This document shows, in pieces, positions 53,484-62,601 of a DNA stretch of 64,000 bases. Where the stretch lies: contig CAYOEM010000009.1 of NCBI GenBank assembly GCA_964402975.1, positions 1-64,000 on the forward strand, in the 5' to 3' direction. The notes beneath the pieces were generated by a model. The model was not told the origin of the DNA. It saw only the letters and a program-made list of their open reading frames with translations, and searched no databases. The stretch's first letter is position 1, and each line of letters begins with the position of its first letter. This DNA is from CAMDKS01 sp964402975 (GTDB lineage: Bacteria > Bdellovibrionota_B > Oligoflexia > Oligoflexales > RGVZ01). A program made the translations under genes and the position numbers.

Positions 53484-53525
53484 GACGTGTATAGTTGTTA
53501 ACCTGCTGGAATAACACGTCTTTTA
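53484..53525 (+). promoter_or_regulatory. Leader hairpin upstream of rpmH
   Basis: GACGTGT (53484-53490) pairs perfectly with ACACGTC (53514-53520), enclosing a 23-base loop, and is followed by TTTT. It could be a weak attenuator in the rpmH mRNA leader or a stabilising structure; the stem is short. Confidence 0.35.
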
Positions 53526-53549
53526 AACAACTGGAGTTTCGGACAACCT

Positions 53550-53699
53550 ATGAAACGTACATTTCAACCTCACAATAAGCGTCGTGTTCGCACTCATGGA
53601 TTTCGTGCACGAATGAAAACTGCATCTGGCCGGGCAGTACTAGCTCTTCGCAGAGCCAAAGGTCGCAAAAAAATAGCTGTTACCGCTTACGAAAAATAA
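53550..53699 (+). CDS. rpmH: 50S ribosomal protein L34
   Basis: The 49-residue highly basic protein begins MKRTFQPHNKRRVRTHGFRA and continues RMKTASGRAVLALRRAKGRK, a textbook L34 sequence with a slightly extended tail (KIAVTAYEK). GGAG lies about 14 bases before the ATG. It is the first gene of the conserved rpmH-rnpA-yidD-yidC-jag-mnmE cluster. The gap to rnpA is 139 bases, larger than the near overlap seen in some bacteria. Confidence 0.97.
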   Translation: MKRTFQPHNKRRVRTHGFRARMKTASGRAVLALRRAKGRKKIAVTAYEK

Positions 53700-53838
53700 T
53701 TTGTTTACCTCAGACCGCTTATGATCGGTTTGACTTGTTGATCGCAGCATGGCCCGTAGATTTCAGGCCGATGTCATGCACTGCGTTTTCACGTGTAACT
53801 TTGCTTCAGAATCAATTTTATGGAAGGCCTAGCAACTT

Positions 53839-54249
53839 ATGGCCCGATTTACAAAATCTCAACGGCTACTCTCGAGCCGCGACTTTGACCAGGTGCTCGA
53901 CAGCCCGGGAACAAAAGTGACTTGTCCGGACTTTGTGCTGGTGGCTTCCGTGCAGAAAAATGAACGTCCGACCAGTCGGCTCGGACTGATCGTCAGCGGA
54001 AAAGTTGGTAATGCCGTGACTCGCAATAAGATTAAACGTTCAATCAGGAGCGTCTTTAAGGAAAATCTGTCCATGTCGCAAGAGCTGGCTGGCCACGACT
54101 TAGTCGTTATTGCAAGGCCGGCCATCGTTATGAAGAACGGCCGCTTAAAAGAGAACATTCAGGATCGATTTCTGTTGTGCAGCCAACGCCTCATGAGGCA
54201 AGTCGCGTCAAAATCAGGGACTTTCAATCAAGGAATCAAAAACCATTGA
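53839..54249 (+). CDS. rnpA: Ribonuclease P protein component
   Basis: The 136-residue basic protein is the RNase P protein subunit that assists the RNA in trimming tRNA 5' ends. The core RNR motif is present: GKVGNAVTRNKIKRSIRSVF. The N-terminus, FTKSQRLLSSRDFDQVL, is typical. GGAAGG is about ten bases before the ATG. Its stop overlaps the yidD TTG start. Confidence 0.95.
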   Translation: MARFTKSQRLLSSRDFDQVLDSPGTKVTCPDFVLVASVQKNERPTSRLGLIVSGKVGNAVTRNKIKRSIRSVFKENLSMSQELAGHDLVVIARPAIVMKNGRLKENIQDRFLLCSQRLMRQVASKSGTFNQGIKNH

Positions 54250-54464
54250 TCAGTTTGATTTTGAAAATTTTGGTTCGCTTATACCAGGTAACCCTGTCAC
54301 CCCTTCTTGCTTTGCTTGGGGCCGAGTGCAGATTCCATCCATCATGTTCACACTATGCGAGTCATTGCTTGGAGAAAGATCACCTTTCACTGGCTCTCGG
54401 GAAAATATCCCGACGCCTACTCAAGTGCGGACCGTGGCATCCCGGGGGAGTTGATCTACCATGA
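54246..54464 (+). CDS. yidD: Membrane protein insertion efficiency factor YidD
   Basis: About 72 residues. The amphipathic N-terminal region, SLILKILVRLYQVTLSPLL, and the Cys-bearing block ECRFHPSCSHYA, followed by CGPWHPGGVD, identify YidD, which aids membrane protein insertion with YidC. The start is a TTG at 54246 overlapping the rnpA stop (TTGA), with AAGGA upstream; an earlier GTG at 54177 would add 23 residues inside rnpA. The stop overlaps the yidC ATG at 54461. Confidence 0.88.
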   Translation: MISLILKILVRLYQVTLSPLLALLGAECRFHPSCSHYASHCLEKDHLSLALGKISRRLLKCGPWHPGGVDLP

Positions 54465-56140
54465 GAACTCAAGAAAAAGAGATGGGCTCTAATCGCGGCA
54501 CGCTCGTAGCCATGGCACTTTGTTTTGGGCTATTCCTTCTTTGGAATCAGTATTTGACCAACAAATATCCAGACTATTACCGAAAAAAAGAACCCGCGAC
54601 TGCTCCGAAGTCTGATACGTCGGCAAGCCCGAGTAACCAGACCACAGACAGCACTACACCATCATCGCCTTCTACAGTGGCCACCACGCCGGCACAAACG
54701 GCGTTGGCCAACGTCAGCAAACTACCGCCGAAAGATCTTATTTTTGACGGTCGAGATGCAACGTTCACCTTTTCCCAAGAACTCGGCTCTCTGACGTCGG
54801 CCAAGTTAAAAAACTATCGCGAGTCAAATCGACCCGACAGTAGTCTTGTCGAGCTTTTTGCGCGTCCAGCATCTGTTCAAGCATATACGGTCCCAGCACC
54901 GTCAAAAGATCAAGCATTACCTTTCTCAGCTGAAAAAACTCCGACTGGTCTGGTGTTCTCCCGACAAGAAGGTGATTGGATGATCAGACAGGCTTGGACT
55001 CTACCAACGGAAGGCTACGCCGGGAGTCTTGAAATCTCTTTTACCAACACATCCAAAGACGCAAAGCCTTTGACGGCTTCGATATTCACGGAGTTGGGGG
55101 CCCGCGTAGATGTCGCGAAAGGGTCGTTTCTGGCGCCTGCAACTCCTGGAGAACAGCCCAGATTCCTAAGCCAAGCTGACGGCAGTGACGAGTTCACCAA
55201 TCTGGAGGACTTTTGCAAAGATCAGCGGTTTGAAGTGAAGGCACCCAACCGTAAGCTTGATTTCTTCGGATTTGACACACACTACTTCGCTTTCGCTTTA
55301 CTTCCCAAGGCACCCGCCTCATACCGCACGACTTTTGCTGGCACTGGCGCTCCAGGCTCTAGTCTGTGCGAAATCAGCATAAACGCTCAATCTGATCTTG
55401 GCACCGTTCAGCCACAGCAAACAGCGAAGATCTCGTATGACATGTATATTGGCCCCAAAGAGGTTGAGCTACTCACAGCTTTTAATCCGAAACTTAAGAC
55501 CACTTTAGGCCTAGGTTGGCTTGACATGATCGCTCATCCTCTTCTTCTCTCGATAAAAGGTTTATTTAAGTTCACTGGCAACTACGGCGTAGCCATCATT
55601 TTGCTAACGATACTTCTGAAAATTCTATTCTTCCCTCTGACAAAACAAGCAGCACAAAGTGCTGCGAAAATGAAAAAGATCTCGCCAGAGATGGCAAAAC
55701 TCAAAGAAAAGTATCAAAACGACCCTCAAAAAATGCAAATGGAGCTTATGAAATTCATGAGCGCCCACAATGTGAACCCCATGAAAGGGTGCCTCCCAAT
55801 TCTGCCAACGATCCCAGTTTTCTTTGCGCTATTTAGGGTTTTGTCAGCTTCGATTGATCTTCGTCATGCGCCGTTTGTAGGCTGGATCACTGACCTTTCG
55901 GCAAAGGATCCGTATTTTATAACACCCATCATTTTGACTGTGTTCATGTTCATCCAGCAAAAGATGACGCCTATGACAGGGATCGATAAAACGCAAGAAC
56001 GTGTACTTATGTTCATGCCCCTTATATTTGGGGTCATGATGATCACTTTACCTTCAGGGTTGGTGTTATACATGCTGACAAACACCATCGTTTCTATCGG
56101 ACAGCAGCAGTACCTAAACAGGAAATTCGCAAACATTTAA
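54461..56140 (+). CDS. yidC: Membrane protein insertase YidC
   Basis: A Gram-negative-type YidC of 559 residues. It has an N-terminal membrane anchor (about 15-30), a Pro/Thr/Ser-rich linker, a large periplasmic P1 domain (about 80-330) and a C-terminal core of five helices with NYGVAIILLTILLKILFFPLTKQ and the hydrophilic groove region KGCLPILPTIPVFFALFRVL. It inserts and folds inner-membrane proteins, alone or with Sec. ATG 54461 overlaps the yidD stop (ATGA); an alternative ATG lies at 54482. It precedes jag, an order shared with many non-enteric bacteria. Confidence 0.95.
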   Translation: MRTQEKEMGSNRGTLVAMALCFGLFLLWNQYLTNKYPDYYRKKEPATAPKSDTSASPSNQTTDSTTPSSPSTVATTPAQTALANVSKLPPKDLIFDGRDATFTFSQELGSLTSAKLKNYRESNRPDSSLVELFARPASVQAYTVPAPSKDQALPFSAEKTPTGLVFSRQEGDWMIRQAWTLPTEGYAGSLEISFTNTSKDAKPLTASIFTELGARVDVAKGSFLAPATPGEQPRFLSQADGSDEFTNLEDFCKDQRFEVKAPNRKLDFFGFDTHYFAFALLPKAPASYRTTFAGTGAPGSSLCEISINAQSDLGTVQPQQTAKISYDMYIGPKEVELLTAFNPKLKTTLGLGWLDMIAHPLLLSIKGLFKFTGNYGVAIILLTILLKILFFPLTKQAAQSAAKMKKISPEMAKLKEKYQNDPQKMQMELMKFMSAHNVNPMKGCLPILPTIPVFFALFRVLSASIDLRHAPFVGWITDLSAKDPYFITPIILTVFMFIQQKMTPMTGIDKTQERVLMFMPLIFGVMMITLPSGLVLYMLTNTIVSIGQQQYLNRKFANI

Positions 56141-56188
56141 GACGCAACTCATAACTTGAAATCATGGTCTAAAAACAGGAGTCTAAAC

Positions 56189-57097
56189 ATGAACACAAAC
56201 AGAAATCGACAACCCATCCGCATCGAAGCAAAGTCCGTTGAGCAAGCGGTCACCCTGGCTTGCGTAAAGCTAAACTGCTCCAAAGAAGATCTTGAATTTA
56301 AAGTCCTCAAGGAGCCAAAGCCTGGTCTTGTCAGCTTCTTCATGGGGGCCAAAGCTGAAATCGAGGCATGGCCGAGGTCCACGACGAACAGGCACCGACA
56401 TGATCGTAAGGGTGCTGAGCACGGCACTCGCGAAGGTGGACGCCCACACGGAAGGTCTCATGACCACAAAGATCGCCGCGGACACTCCAAAATGGGCGGC
56501 CGTGATCATGGCGAACGAAAAATGGATGGCCGCCAGCCACGAGAGCCAAAGGCTCCCGCCGAACCTCTAACCGCTGAAGCTCAAGCGCAACTCGAACGCG
56601 ACATTAGTCAGTTCTGCAAAGAGCTTTGTGAAAAAATCGTTGGTGAAAGTGTGGATGTTTCCTCTGCTATGCTTGACGGCAAACTCAAGATCGAAGTGGA
56701 TAACGCTGCCGTTGCCAACATCATTCAAACAAATACAAAATTCGTAGAAAGCCTCGAACACCTTCTACGCAAGAAGCCCCGCTACCTCAAACAGGAGCTG
56801 CCATTCCGCATCTTCATTGACGCCCAAGGTAGCCGCAAAGGCCGCGAGGAAGAGCTTATCCGAATCGCTCGCGAAAAAGCCGAAGAAGTCGTATCTACGG
56901 GTCAAAAGTGCGTTCTTGACTATAAGAGCGCAGCGGACCGTAAAATCATCCATATGGCGCTCGAGAACGATACTCGAGTCTACACTAAATCAATCGGCAA
57001 CGGACCAAGCCGCAAATTAATGATTCTTCTCTCGCGCGGCCGCAAGCCTGAGGGTAAAAACGACCAATCCGAGGAGGCTCTCGAGGCCAATCATTGA
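56189..57097 (+). CDS. jag: Jag/SpoIIIJ-associated RNA-binding protein (KH-R3H)
   Basis: About 302 residues. The N-terminal Jag_N domain (about 8-55, IRIEAKSVEQAVTLACVKLN to FFMGAKAEIEAW) is followed by a His/Arg/Lys/Gly-rich linker (about 60-125), then a KH-like domain and a C-terminal R3H domain (ADRKIIHMALENDTRVYTKS and NGPSRKLMILLSRG). Such proteins bind RNA and act near YidC. The long basic linker is unlike the short linkers of most Jag proteins. ATG 56189 has AGGAG eight bases upstream. Sits between yidC and mnmE. Confidence 0.9.
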   Translation: MNTNRNRQPIRIEAKSVEQAVTLACVKLNCSKEDLEFKVLKEPKPGLVSFFMGAKAEIEAWPRSTTNRHRHDRKGAEHGTREGGRPHGRSHDHKDRRGHSKMGGRDHGERKMDGRQPREPKAPAEPLTAEAQAQLERDISQFCKELCEKIVGESVDVSSAMLDGKLKIEVDNAAVANIIQTNTKFVESLEHLLRKKPRYLKQELPFRIFIDAQGSRKGREEELIRIAREKAEEVVSTGQKCVLDYKSAADRKIIHMALENDTRVYTKSIGNGPSRKLMILLSRGRKPEGKNDQSEEALEANH

Positions 57098-57120
57098 CCT
57101 GATGGCCTCGTGCAATCTTT

Positions 57121-58482
57121 ATGTTGCGCCCCTATGATGAACACCCAATAGCAGCGCTCGCCAGCGGCTCCGGTCCCGGAGCCGTTGGTGTTATCAGGGT
57201 CTCTGGCGCGGGCACTCTTGAGCTCCTAGCCGACTGCGTGTCGGTTGGAATGACAGAGACAAAACCGCGCTACGCCCGTCTAGCCCATGTACTTGATCCA
57301 TCAACAAAAGAGGTCATCGACGAAGTCCTTATAGTGTTCTTCCGCGGACCAAGATCATTCACAGGCCAGGACACCTTAGAGATCTACTGTCACGGCGGCC
57401 CTTACATCATTCAAAGAATCCTGAGTACCATCTACTCGTTGGGCGTGCGTCCAGCTCAGCCAGGTGAATTCACGAAGCGCGCGCTCCTCAATGGAAAACT
57501 CGATATGACCGCTGCGGAAGGCCTCAGGGATCTGATCGAGTCGCAGTCTCGGCAGCAATGGCTAGCCGGTCGGCAACTTTATCAAGGCAAGCTAAAGTCA
57601 CAGATTGAGTCGCTACGAGCTGAACTCGTCGGCGCCATGGCTTTCCTAGAAGCGATGATTGATTTTCCAGATGAAGGTGACACTCAAAGCGTGAAACTAA
57701 GTCATGTCAAAGATCGGGCGGCCAATGTGCAGACTATGGTCGCTGGTCTACTCTCCACTTTTGCCAGTGGAAAGGTTGCCAGTAGGGGGCTCATGGTCGC
57801 GCTAGTAGGCGCTCCTAACGCGGGCAAGTCGACGCTTTTGAATAGCCTGCTTGGACGTCCGCGAGCGATTGTCAGTGAGCAGGCCGGTACTACACGGGAC
57901 TACATTCAAGAATCTTGCTTGCTCGACGGACGACTACTCCAATTAATCGATACAGCTGGTCTAAGAGATACCGATGATCACATCGAACGACAAGGGATCT
58001 CTCTATCGAAGCAAATGATGGCAGAGGCAGATCTTGTGTTGTGTCTGATAGCTTCAGACTCGACCGAAAAAGTTCGAAACGATATGCTGGGGCAAATATC
58101 AGAATTTGGCAAACCTTCACTCATTACAGTCACAAAATCTGACATTACAAAACCACTTTGGAGCAAAGATCTAACAACGATCAGCTGCCGCACTGGAGAG
58201 GGCTTGGCGGCACTGAAGCAAAAACTGATCGACTATGTTGATCAAGCGACCGGGTCGATCGAAGAGCGACCTTTCATCACCTCTGCCAGACAAGCTGCCG
58301 CTCTAGAGAGGGCGCTCGAATCACTCCATAGATTCACAGATGCGCTCGATTCCTTGGCCGGTCACGAAATGCTTGCATTTGAACTCCAGGAAGCCATGAG
58401 AGCTTTGGCATCTGTCATTGGTGATATCACCAACGAGGATATCCTGGATAAAATTTTTAGCGAATTTTGTATCGGAAAGTGA
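57121..58482 (+). CDS. mnmE: tRNA modification GTPase MnmE
   Basis: The 453-residue protein, with MnmG, modifies wobble uridine of tRNAs. It has the N-terminal formyl-THF-binding domain with GPGAVGVIRVSG, a helical region including KRALLNGKLDMTAAEGLRDLI, and a circular-type G domain with G1 GAPNAGKST, G2 AGTTRDY, G3 DTAGLR and G4 TKSD. It ends with the conserved FSEFCIGK. Its stop is separated by one base from the convergent GYF-type gene. mnmG is not in the window. Confidence 0.96.
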   Translation: MLRPYDEHPIAALASGSGPGAVGVIRVSGAGTLELLADCVSVGMTETKPRYARLAHVLDPSTKEVIDEVLIVFFRGPRSFTGQDTLEIYCHGGPYIIQRILSTIYSLGVRPAQPGEFTKRALLNGKLDMTAAEGLRDLIESQSRQQWLAGRQLYQGKLKSQIESLRAELVGAMAFLEAMIDFPDEGDTQSVKLSHVKDRAANVQTMVAGLLSTFASGKVASRGLMVALVGAPNAGKSTLLNSLLGRPRAIVSEQAGTTRDYIQESCLLDGRLLQLIDTAGLRDTDDHIERQGISLSKQMMAEADLVLCLIASDSTEKVRNDMLGQISEFGKPSLITVTKSDITKPLWSKDLTTISCRTGEGLAALKQKLIDYVDQATGSIEERPFITSARQAAALERALESLHRFTDALDSLAGHEMLAFELQEAMRALASVIGDITNEDILDKIFSEFCIGK

Positions 58483-58483
58483 C

Positions 58484-59578
58484 TTAGCGCGGCGTTGCAC
58501 TATGGTAAACGTGCAAGCGCCAGTGCCGATTCAAAGCCGATTGTATCATCAGCATGTAAAAGGGCGGAAATATCGCCAACATTGTTGCCAAGACCGGCTT
58601 GACACCGCGATATCCATTCTCCATTTCCATTTTGGAAACCATGTTGGCCAATAGATAGGCCAACACTAAATGGACACCTGGGATCATACAGCACCATATG
58701 GGCAATACAAAATTCACTTTGCTGGAACCGTTCACGTGCCAGCTGACCTCTTCACTGGATCTTGCAAACCAGTCCCACCAGTATCCGCCCAGCGTTAAAG
58801 GCGTATAAACCAGAGCTCCCATAACAGGGGAGAAGACCCGCCCAAGCCTCAAACGACCCCGAACCGTGAAGTAATGTTGCGCAAAAAGTGCAGGATCCAT
58901 GAGTTTCTGCGACCTGGAAGCTGACTGAGCAGCCTGAATTTGACGCCTTAACTCCTTGCGAGTTCTCGGGTCATCCCCAAGGGCTGGCTCGTTAATGTCA
59001 CCTGCAGCCTCACTGACGTTGACGTCTGCGCGAGGTATCGTGAGTGAATGCTGCAAACCAGCGTGTTCGGCCAACGCTGTAGACACATCGTCTGGATTGC
59101 CAATCGAATTACTGTCCATGTTATTGGCGCCAGAAATCTCGGTTTGAGCTGCTTGGACCCTCGTTTCTGCCTCGGCAACTGTATTTTCTAGGAAGAGTTC
59201 TAGATCTGAAGGGCTCTGGTTGCTATTTTCATTTGAGACCGCATCTACCGCTACTGATATGGTTTTACTGTGTGGCTCAAACCTATTTTTAGTCCGCGAG
59301 GCTTGATCATTTGCACTATTTAGTTGCTCAGAATAGCTACCGATCATGGCATAAATTTCTGCAAAATCCTGAACCGGGTACCACTGTGTGAAACCCTTTC
59401 GACTGACCATTCGTGCACTGCTGCCGTCATTGGCAGAGGTCTTACCCAATGCGTCTTGAACGTTCAGAGGTCCAACAACTTGGCCGTTTTCAAAAACATA
59501 CCAGCCATGTTCCCATGAACTTTTATTTGCATTTAAAACCGAGGCGTTATCGTCGTGGTTATCGAGAAAATTCGACAC
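58484..59578 (-). CDS. GYF-like-domain membrane protein of unknown function
   Basis: About 364 residues. A GTG at 59578, with GGGAGG six bases upstream, is preferred over a longer frame. The N-terminal part holds a GYF_2-like module: WEHGWYVFENGQVVGPLNVQD to WYPVQDFAEIYAM. A long charged and Ser-rich linker follows, then a C-terminal region with two or three membrane helices (VNFVLPIWCCMIPGVHLVLAYLL and VLATMLAIFPPFYMLMIQS) which is not recognised. GYF_2 domains occur in bacterial membrane proteins with unclear roles. Convergent with mnmE. Confidence 0.65.
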   Translation of the reverse strand: MSNFLDNHDDNASVLNANKSSWEHGWYVFENGQVVGPLNVQDALGKTSANDGSSARMVSRKGFTQWYPVQDFAEIYAMIGSYSEQLNSANDQASRTKNRFEPHSKTISVAVDAVSNENSNQSPSDLELFLENTVAEAETRVQAAQTEISGANNMDSNSIGNPDDVSTALAEHAGLQHSLTIPRADVNVSEAAGDINEPALGDDPRTRKELRRQIQAAQSASRSQKLMDPALFAQHYFTVRGRLRLGRVFSPVMGALVYTPLTLGGYWWDWFARSSEEVSWHVNGSSKVNFVLPIWCCMIPGVHLVLAYLLANMVSKMEMENGYRGVKPVLATMLAIFPPFYMLMIQSALNRHWRLHVYHSATPR

Positions 59579-59785
59579 GCATAGCCTCCCTGCTATAAGT
59601 AGTGCGTTGGTATAAGTTGAGCCACAGTAAAGTGTAACCCAAGCCATGAGAACTGACAACCTGCGCCCAAGCCCAATAAACAGCTACGATTTGGTTTACC
59701 CTTGTGTGATTTGGGTGCTATTCTTGCCCGTCTTGAGACGTATTTCTTTTTGTTTGAACCCCCAGCTTTAAGGATAATTAGTCAA

Positions 59786-61567
59786 GTGGACACCTCGATC
59801 CTATCTCGCGCCAAATACTGGTCAACAAACGCGGCCTTTGACGAATCCACAAGGGGGGAAGTGCAAAGGCTTTTAGATTCCGATAATTTGACGGAAATTT
59901 CCGAACGATTTTATAAAGATTTGGAGTTTGGAACCGGTGGCTTACGGGGCATATTGGGTGCTGGATCCAATCGGATGAATATTTATAATATCCGCCGCGC
60001 AACCACAGCCCTAGCCCATCACATCAAAGAGGTCTCTGATAAGCGCTCAGATCTCAAAGTCGCCATTAGCTATGACTCTCGCAACTACTCCAGAGAATTC
60101 GCCCTCGCTGCAGCGGAAGTGCTGGCTGCCAACGGTATCACAGCCCTTGTAACCCAAGAACTGCGCCCAACACCGATGCTGTCTTTTATGGTCCGCCATT
60201 ATGGCTGTGCGGCAGGGATCTGCATCACAGCCAGCCACAATCCGCCCGAGTATAACGGGTACAAGGTTTATTGGGGTAATGGAGCGCAAATCATTGCACC
60301 GCACGACTCCGCCATAATCGCTAAATACGGCGCACTTAGCGATTTTGCCTCGATTAAGTTCATGCCATTAAAGGAGGCCAAGGCCGCAAATCTTTGCAAA
60401 ATCATTGGCAGCGAGCTCGACGAGGCATATTTCAAAAATGTCCTTGCCTTAAGCCTTCGAAAAGAGGGTCGCTCGGGCTTCAAAATCGTATACACACCCC
60501 TGCATGGAAGTGGACTCTATCCAGTTACAGAGATGCTGAGCAGGTTCGGCTTTGAGAATGTCTTAGTTGTGCCTGAGCAAAAGCTTCCGAACGGTAATTT
60601 TCCGACCGTAAAGTATCCAAACCCCGAGGAACCCGAAGCTCTCAAAATGGCCTTAGACTTGGCCCGCCAAGAAAAAGCTGACCTTGTACTGGGCACCGAT
60701 CCTGACACCGACCGGATAGGGATAATGGTCCGCGAAGGGACGGACTACACATTTTTCAACGGCAATCAGATAGGCTGTCTTCTCGTAGACTTCTTTCTAG
60801 CCGCAACTCAGGCGGCTGGTTTGATGCCTGAAAACCCGCTTGTCATTAAGACGGTCGTCACAACCGATTTACAGGCCGACATAGCCCAGGGATACGGCGC
60901 AACATGCGAAGAAACTTTAACCGGTTTTAAGTGGATTTGTGGACTTATCGAAGACTACGAATTAGGCCGTCGCAAACCTGCCCGCCAATATGTTTGCGGG
61001 GGAGAAGAGAGCTATGGATTTTTGGCCGGGACATTTGTTCGTGATAAGGACGCCGTGAGTGCTGCCTGTATTGCCGCAGAGATGGTCGCTTATTATAAAA
61101 GCTTAGGCCTTACCTGCTCACAGATGCTCGATAGGATTTTTCAAAGACATGGGCTCTACCAGGAATCTCTCAAAACTCTCACGATGCAAGGCAAGGAGGG
61201 CGCTGAAGCCATCAAACGGATGATGGAGCGCATGCGAAGAAGCCCACCACGTGTAATTGACGGTATTAGCGTGGAAAAAATGCGCGATTTTGAAACCTCG
61301 CAAGAGTTCCTGTTCACCGAAGGTGAAATCAGGCCCGGGCAGAAATTGACGCTTCCTCGAAGTGACGTGTTACAATTTATTCTAGTAGACGGCACGAAGG
61401 TGAGTGTTCGCCCATCTGGAACTGAACCTAAGATCAAGTTTTATATTTCGGTCAAGGATCAGACGGCTAAGGGTGCATCCCCTCGCGAACTACAAACCAT
61501 GAAGACAAACGCTCTGAGACGACTGCAACGGATCGAGGAGACATTTGTCAGTATGGCGAAGAGCTAG
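59786..61567 (+). CDS. Phosphoglucomutase/phosphomannomutase family protein
   Basis: About 593 residues, an alpha-D-phosphohexomutase of the four-domain type. The active-site Ser loop TASHNPPEYNGYKVYWGN, the metal loop GTDPDTDRIG, and the sugar loop CGGEESYGFLAG are present, together with the phosphate loop RPSGTEPKIKFY near the C-terminus. It should interconvert hexose 1- and 6-phosphates. The start is GTG 59786 (AAGGA 11 bases upstream). It could be a phosphopentomutase or phosphoglucomutase; the substrate is not sure. No neighbours indicate a pathway. Confidence 0.9.
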   Translation: MDTSILSRAKYWSTNAAFDESTRGEVQRLLDSDNLTEISERFYKDLEFGTGGLRGILGAGSNRMNIYNIRRATTALAHHIKEVSDKRSDLKVAISYDSRNYSREFALAAAEVLAANGITALVTQELRPTPMLSFMVRHYGCAAGICITASHNPPEYNGYKVYWGNGAQIIAPHDSAIIAKYGALSDFASIKFMPLKEAKAANLCKIIGSELDEAYFKNVLALSLRKEGRSGFKIVYTPLHGSGLYPVTEMLSRFGFENVLVVPEQKLPNGNFPTVKYPNPEEPEALKMALDLARQEKADLVLGTDPDTDRIGIMVREGTDYTFFNGNQIGCLLVDFFLAATQAAGLMPENPLVIKTVVTTDLQADIAQGYGATCEETLTGFKWICGLIEDYELGRRKPARQYVCGGEESYGFLAGTFVRDKDAVSAACIAAEMVAYYKSLGLTCSQMLDRIFQRHGLYQESLKTLTMQGKEGAEAIKRMMERMRRSPPRVIDGISVEKMRDFETSQEFLFTEGEIRPGQKLTLPRSDVLQFILVDGTKVSVRPSGTEPKIKFYISVKDQTAKGASPRELQTMKTNALRRLQRIEETFVSMAKS

Positions 61568-61635
61568 TGGACTGCCGTCTCAAGTAAAGAAATCCGCAAG
61601 TATCACTCACGAGCGGACATTTGAGGGGCCACCAC

Positions 61636-62517
61636 GTGAACAACAAGTTCATAAAATCAGCAATCGTATCTGTATTATCTGCGGCGGTATTTTTTGGCCT
61701 CACAGGAACAAAAGCACTCGCGGCGGTTGGCGGCTACAAAAAAGCCACCGAAGGCGAAGACGTTATTAAGAATAAACTCTACCCGAAAAAGGGCAAAGTT
61801 GAGCTGAATGGGCCTAATCTTGGACTCATTCTCAACCAAAGCTACATAGATAGCTATCTCATCAATGCTGGCATGAACTACTTTTGGAGCGAGTCTTGGG
61901 GCATGGGCGCCGAGCTCTCGTTTGTGATGAATAAAGATCGGTTTGAGCGCGACTGTGTTGAGAATTTTTACAACGATCCTGACTATGAAATCTCTGACGA
62001 GTGCGGAGGTCCCGATAAAATTGTTGACGGTGATGGCGACGGCGAGAAAGGTAACTACGGACCGGCTTACGTCAACATCCGAGAATACAACATGCTATTG
62101 ACAGGAAACGCCATCTGGAACCCCATTTACGGAAAAGAGATTTTCTTCCTTGCAGCAGTCGTCAACTTTGATGTCTTCGTGACCATGGGTGGTGGGCTTG
62201 CCATGACGACATTCTACCCATTAAACACCGCCCTCAATAATGGCAAAGAAAGTCGCGGAAACTTCCCTGCACCCGGAAGCACAACGGGCCAGCGCCCAGG
62301 AGCTGAGCCCAATGAAACGGACTCCTACGGAAAAGCCGGCCGTCCAGCGCCCCAAAAAGAGTCAAAAGTATTTTTAGATGCTGGTATCGGCCAAAAGGTT
62401 CACGTCAGTCAAAAGCTGAACTTCAAAGCTGAGTTAAGAAATCATATCGTTCTAGGAACGCCTGGTGGCTTTGATATGTTTTTCACACTGTGGGGCGGCA
62501 TGGGACTTCGATTCTAA
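61636..62517 (+). CDS. Outer-membrane beta-barrel protein (myxobacterial-type domain)
   Basis: About 293 residues with a signal peptide (IVSVLSAAVFFGLTGTKALA) and alternating strands ending in GMGLRF. The conserved opening VIKNKLYPKKGKVELNGPNLGLILNQSYIDSYLINAG (cited in part) and MNYFWSESWGM resemble outer-membrane beta-barrel proteins seen widely in deltaproteobacteria. An acidic loop (about 108-150) could bind a cation. GTG 61636 has GAGGGG seven bases upstream. Role unknown; a bidirectional terminator separates it from ssb. Confidence 0.72.
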   Translation: MNNKFIKSAIVSVLSAAVFFGLTGTKALAAVGGYKKATEGEDVIKNKLYPKKGKVELNGPNLGLILNQSYIDSYLINAGMNYFWSESWGMGAELSFVMNKDRFERDCVENFYNDPDYEISDECGGPDKIVDGDGDGEKGNYGPAYVNIREYNMLLTGNAIWNPIYGKEIFFLAAVVNFDVFVTMGGGLAMTTFYPLNTALNNGKESRGNFPAPGSTTGQRPGAEPNETDSYGKAGRPAPQKESKVFLDAGIGQKVHVSQKLNFKAELRNHIVLGTPGGFDMFFTLWGGMGLRF

Positions 62518-62536
62518 TTCTGACGTAGATAATCGA

Positions 62537-62584
62537 CGCCAAAAAACAAAGCCCGCGAACTTCAGAAAGTCGCGGGCTTTGGCG
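62537..62584. terminator. Bidirectional intrinsic terminator between barrel gene and ssb
   Basis: An 11-base stem (AAAGCCCGCGA with TCGCGGGCTTT, loop of 11 bases) lies within outer CGCC/GGCG pairs. The A-rich stretch (AAAAAACAAA) becomes a T run on the minus strand, so it terminates ssb well, and the barrel gene at least partly. Confidence 0.85.
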
Positions 62585-62601
62585 TTTCATGTGCAACACG
62601 A

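Larger units (their letters stand above)
53249..53549. other. 301-base intergenic region upstream of rpmH
   Basis: The left part is very AT-rich (about 53280-53350) and probably carries the promoter of the minus-strand exported protein. The right part carries a promoter and hairpin leading to rpmH, listed separately. I see no dnaA gene and no TTATNCACA-type DnaA boxes, so there is no evidence for an origin here. Confidence 0.5.

Noticed and set aside
53249..53549. Replication origin next to rpmH
   Set aside because: No dnaA, no DnaA boxes and no clustered AT-rich 13-mers that I can identify; rpmH alone does not imply an origin.
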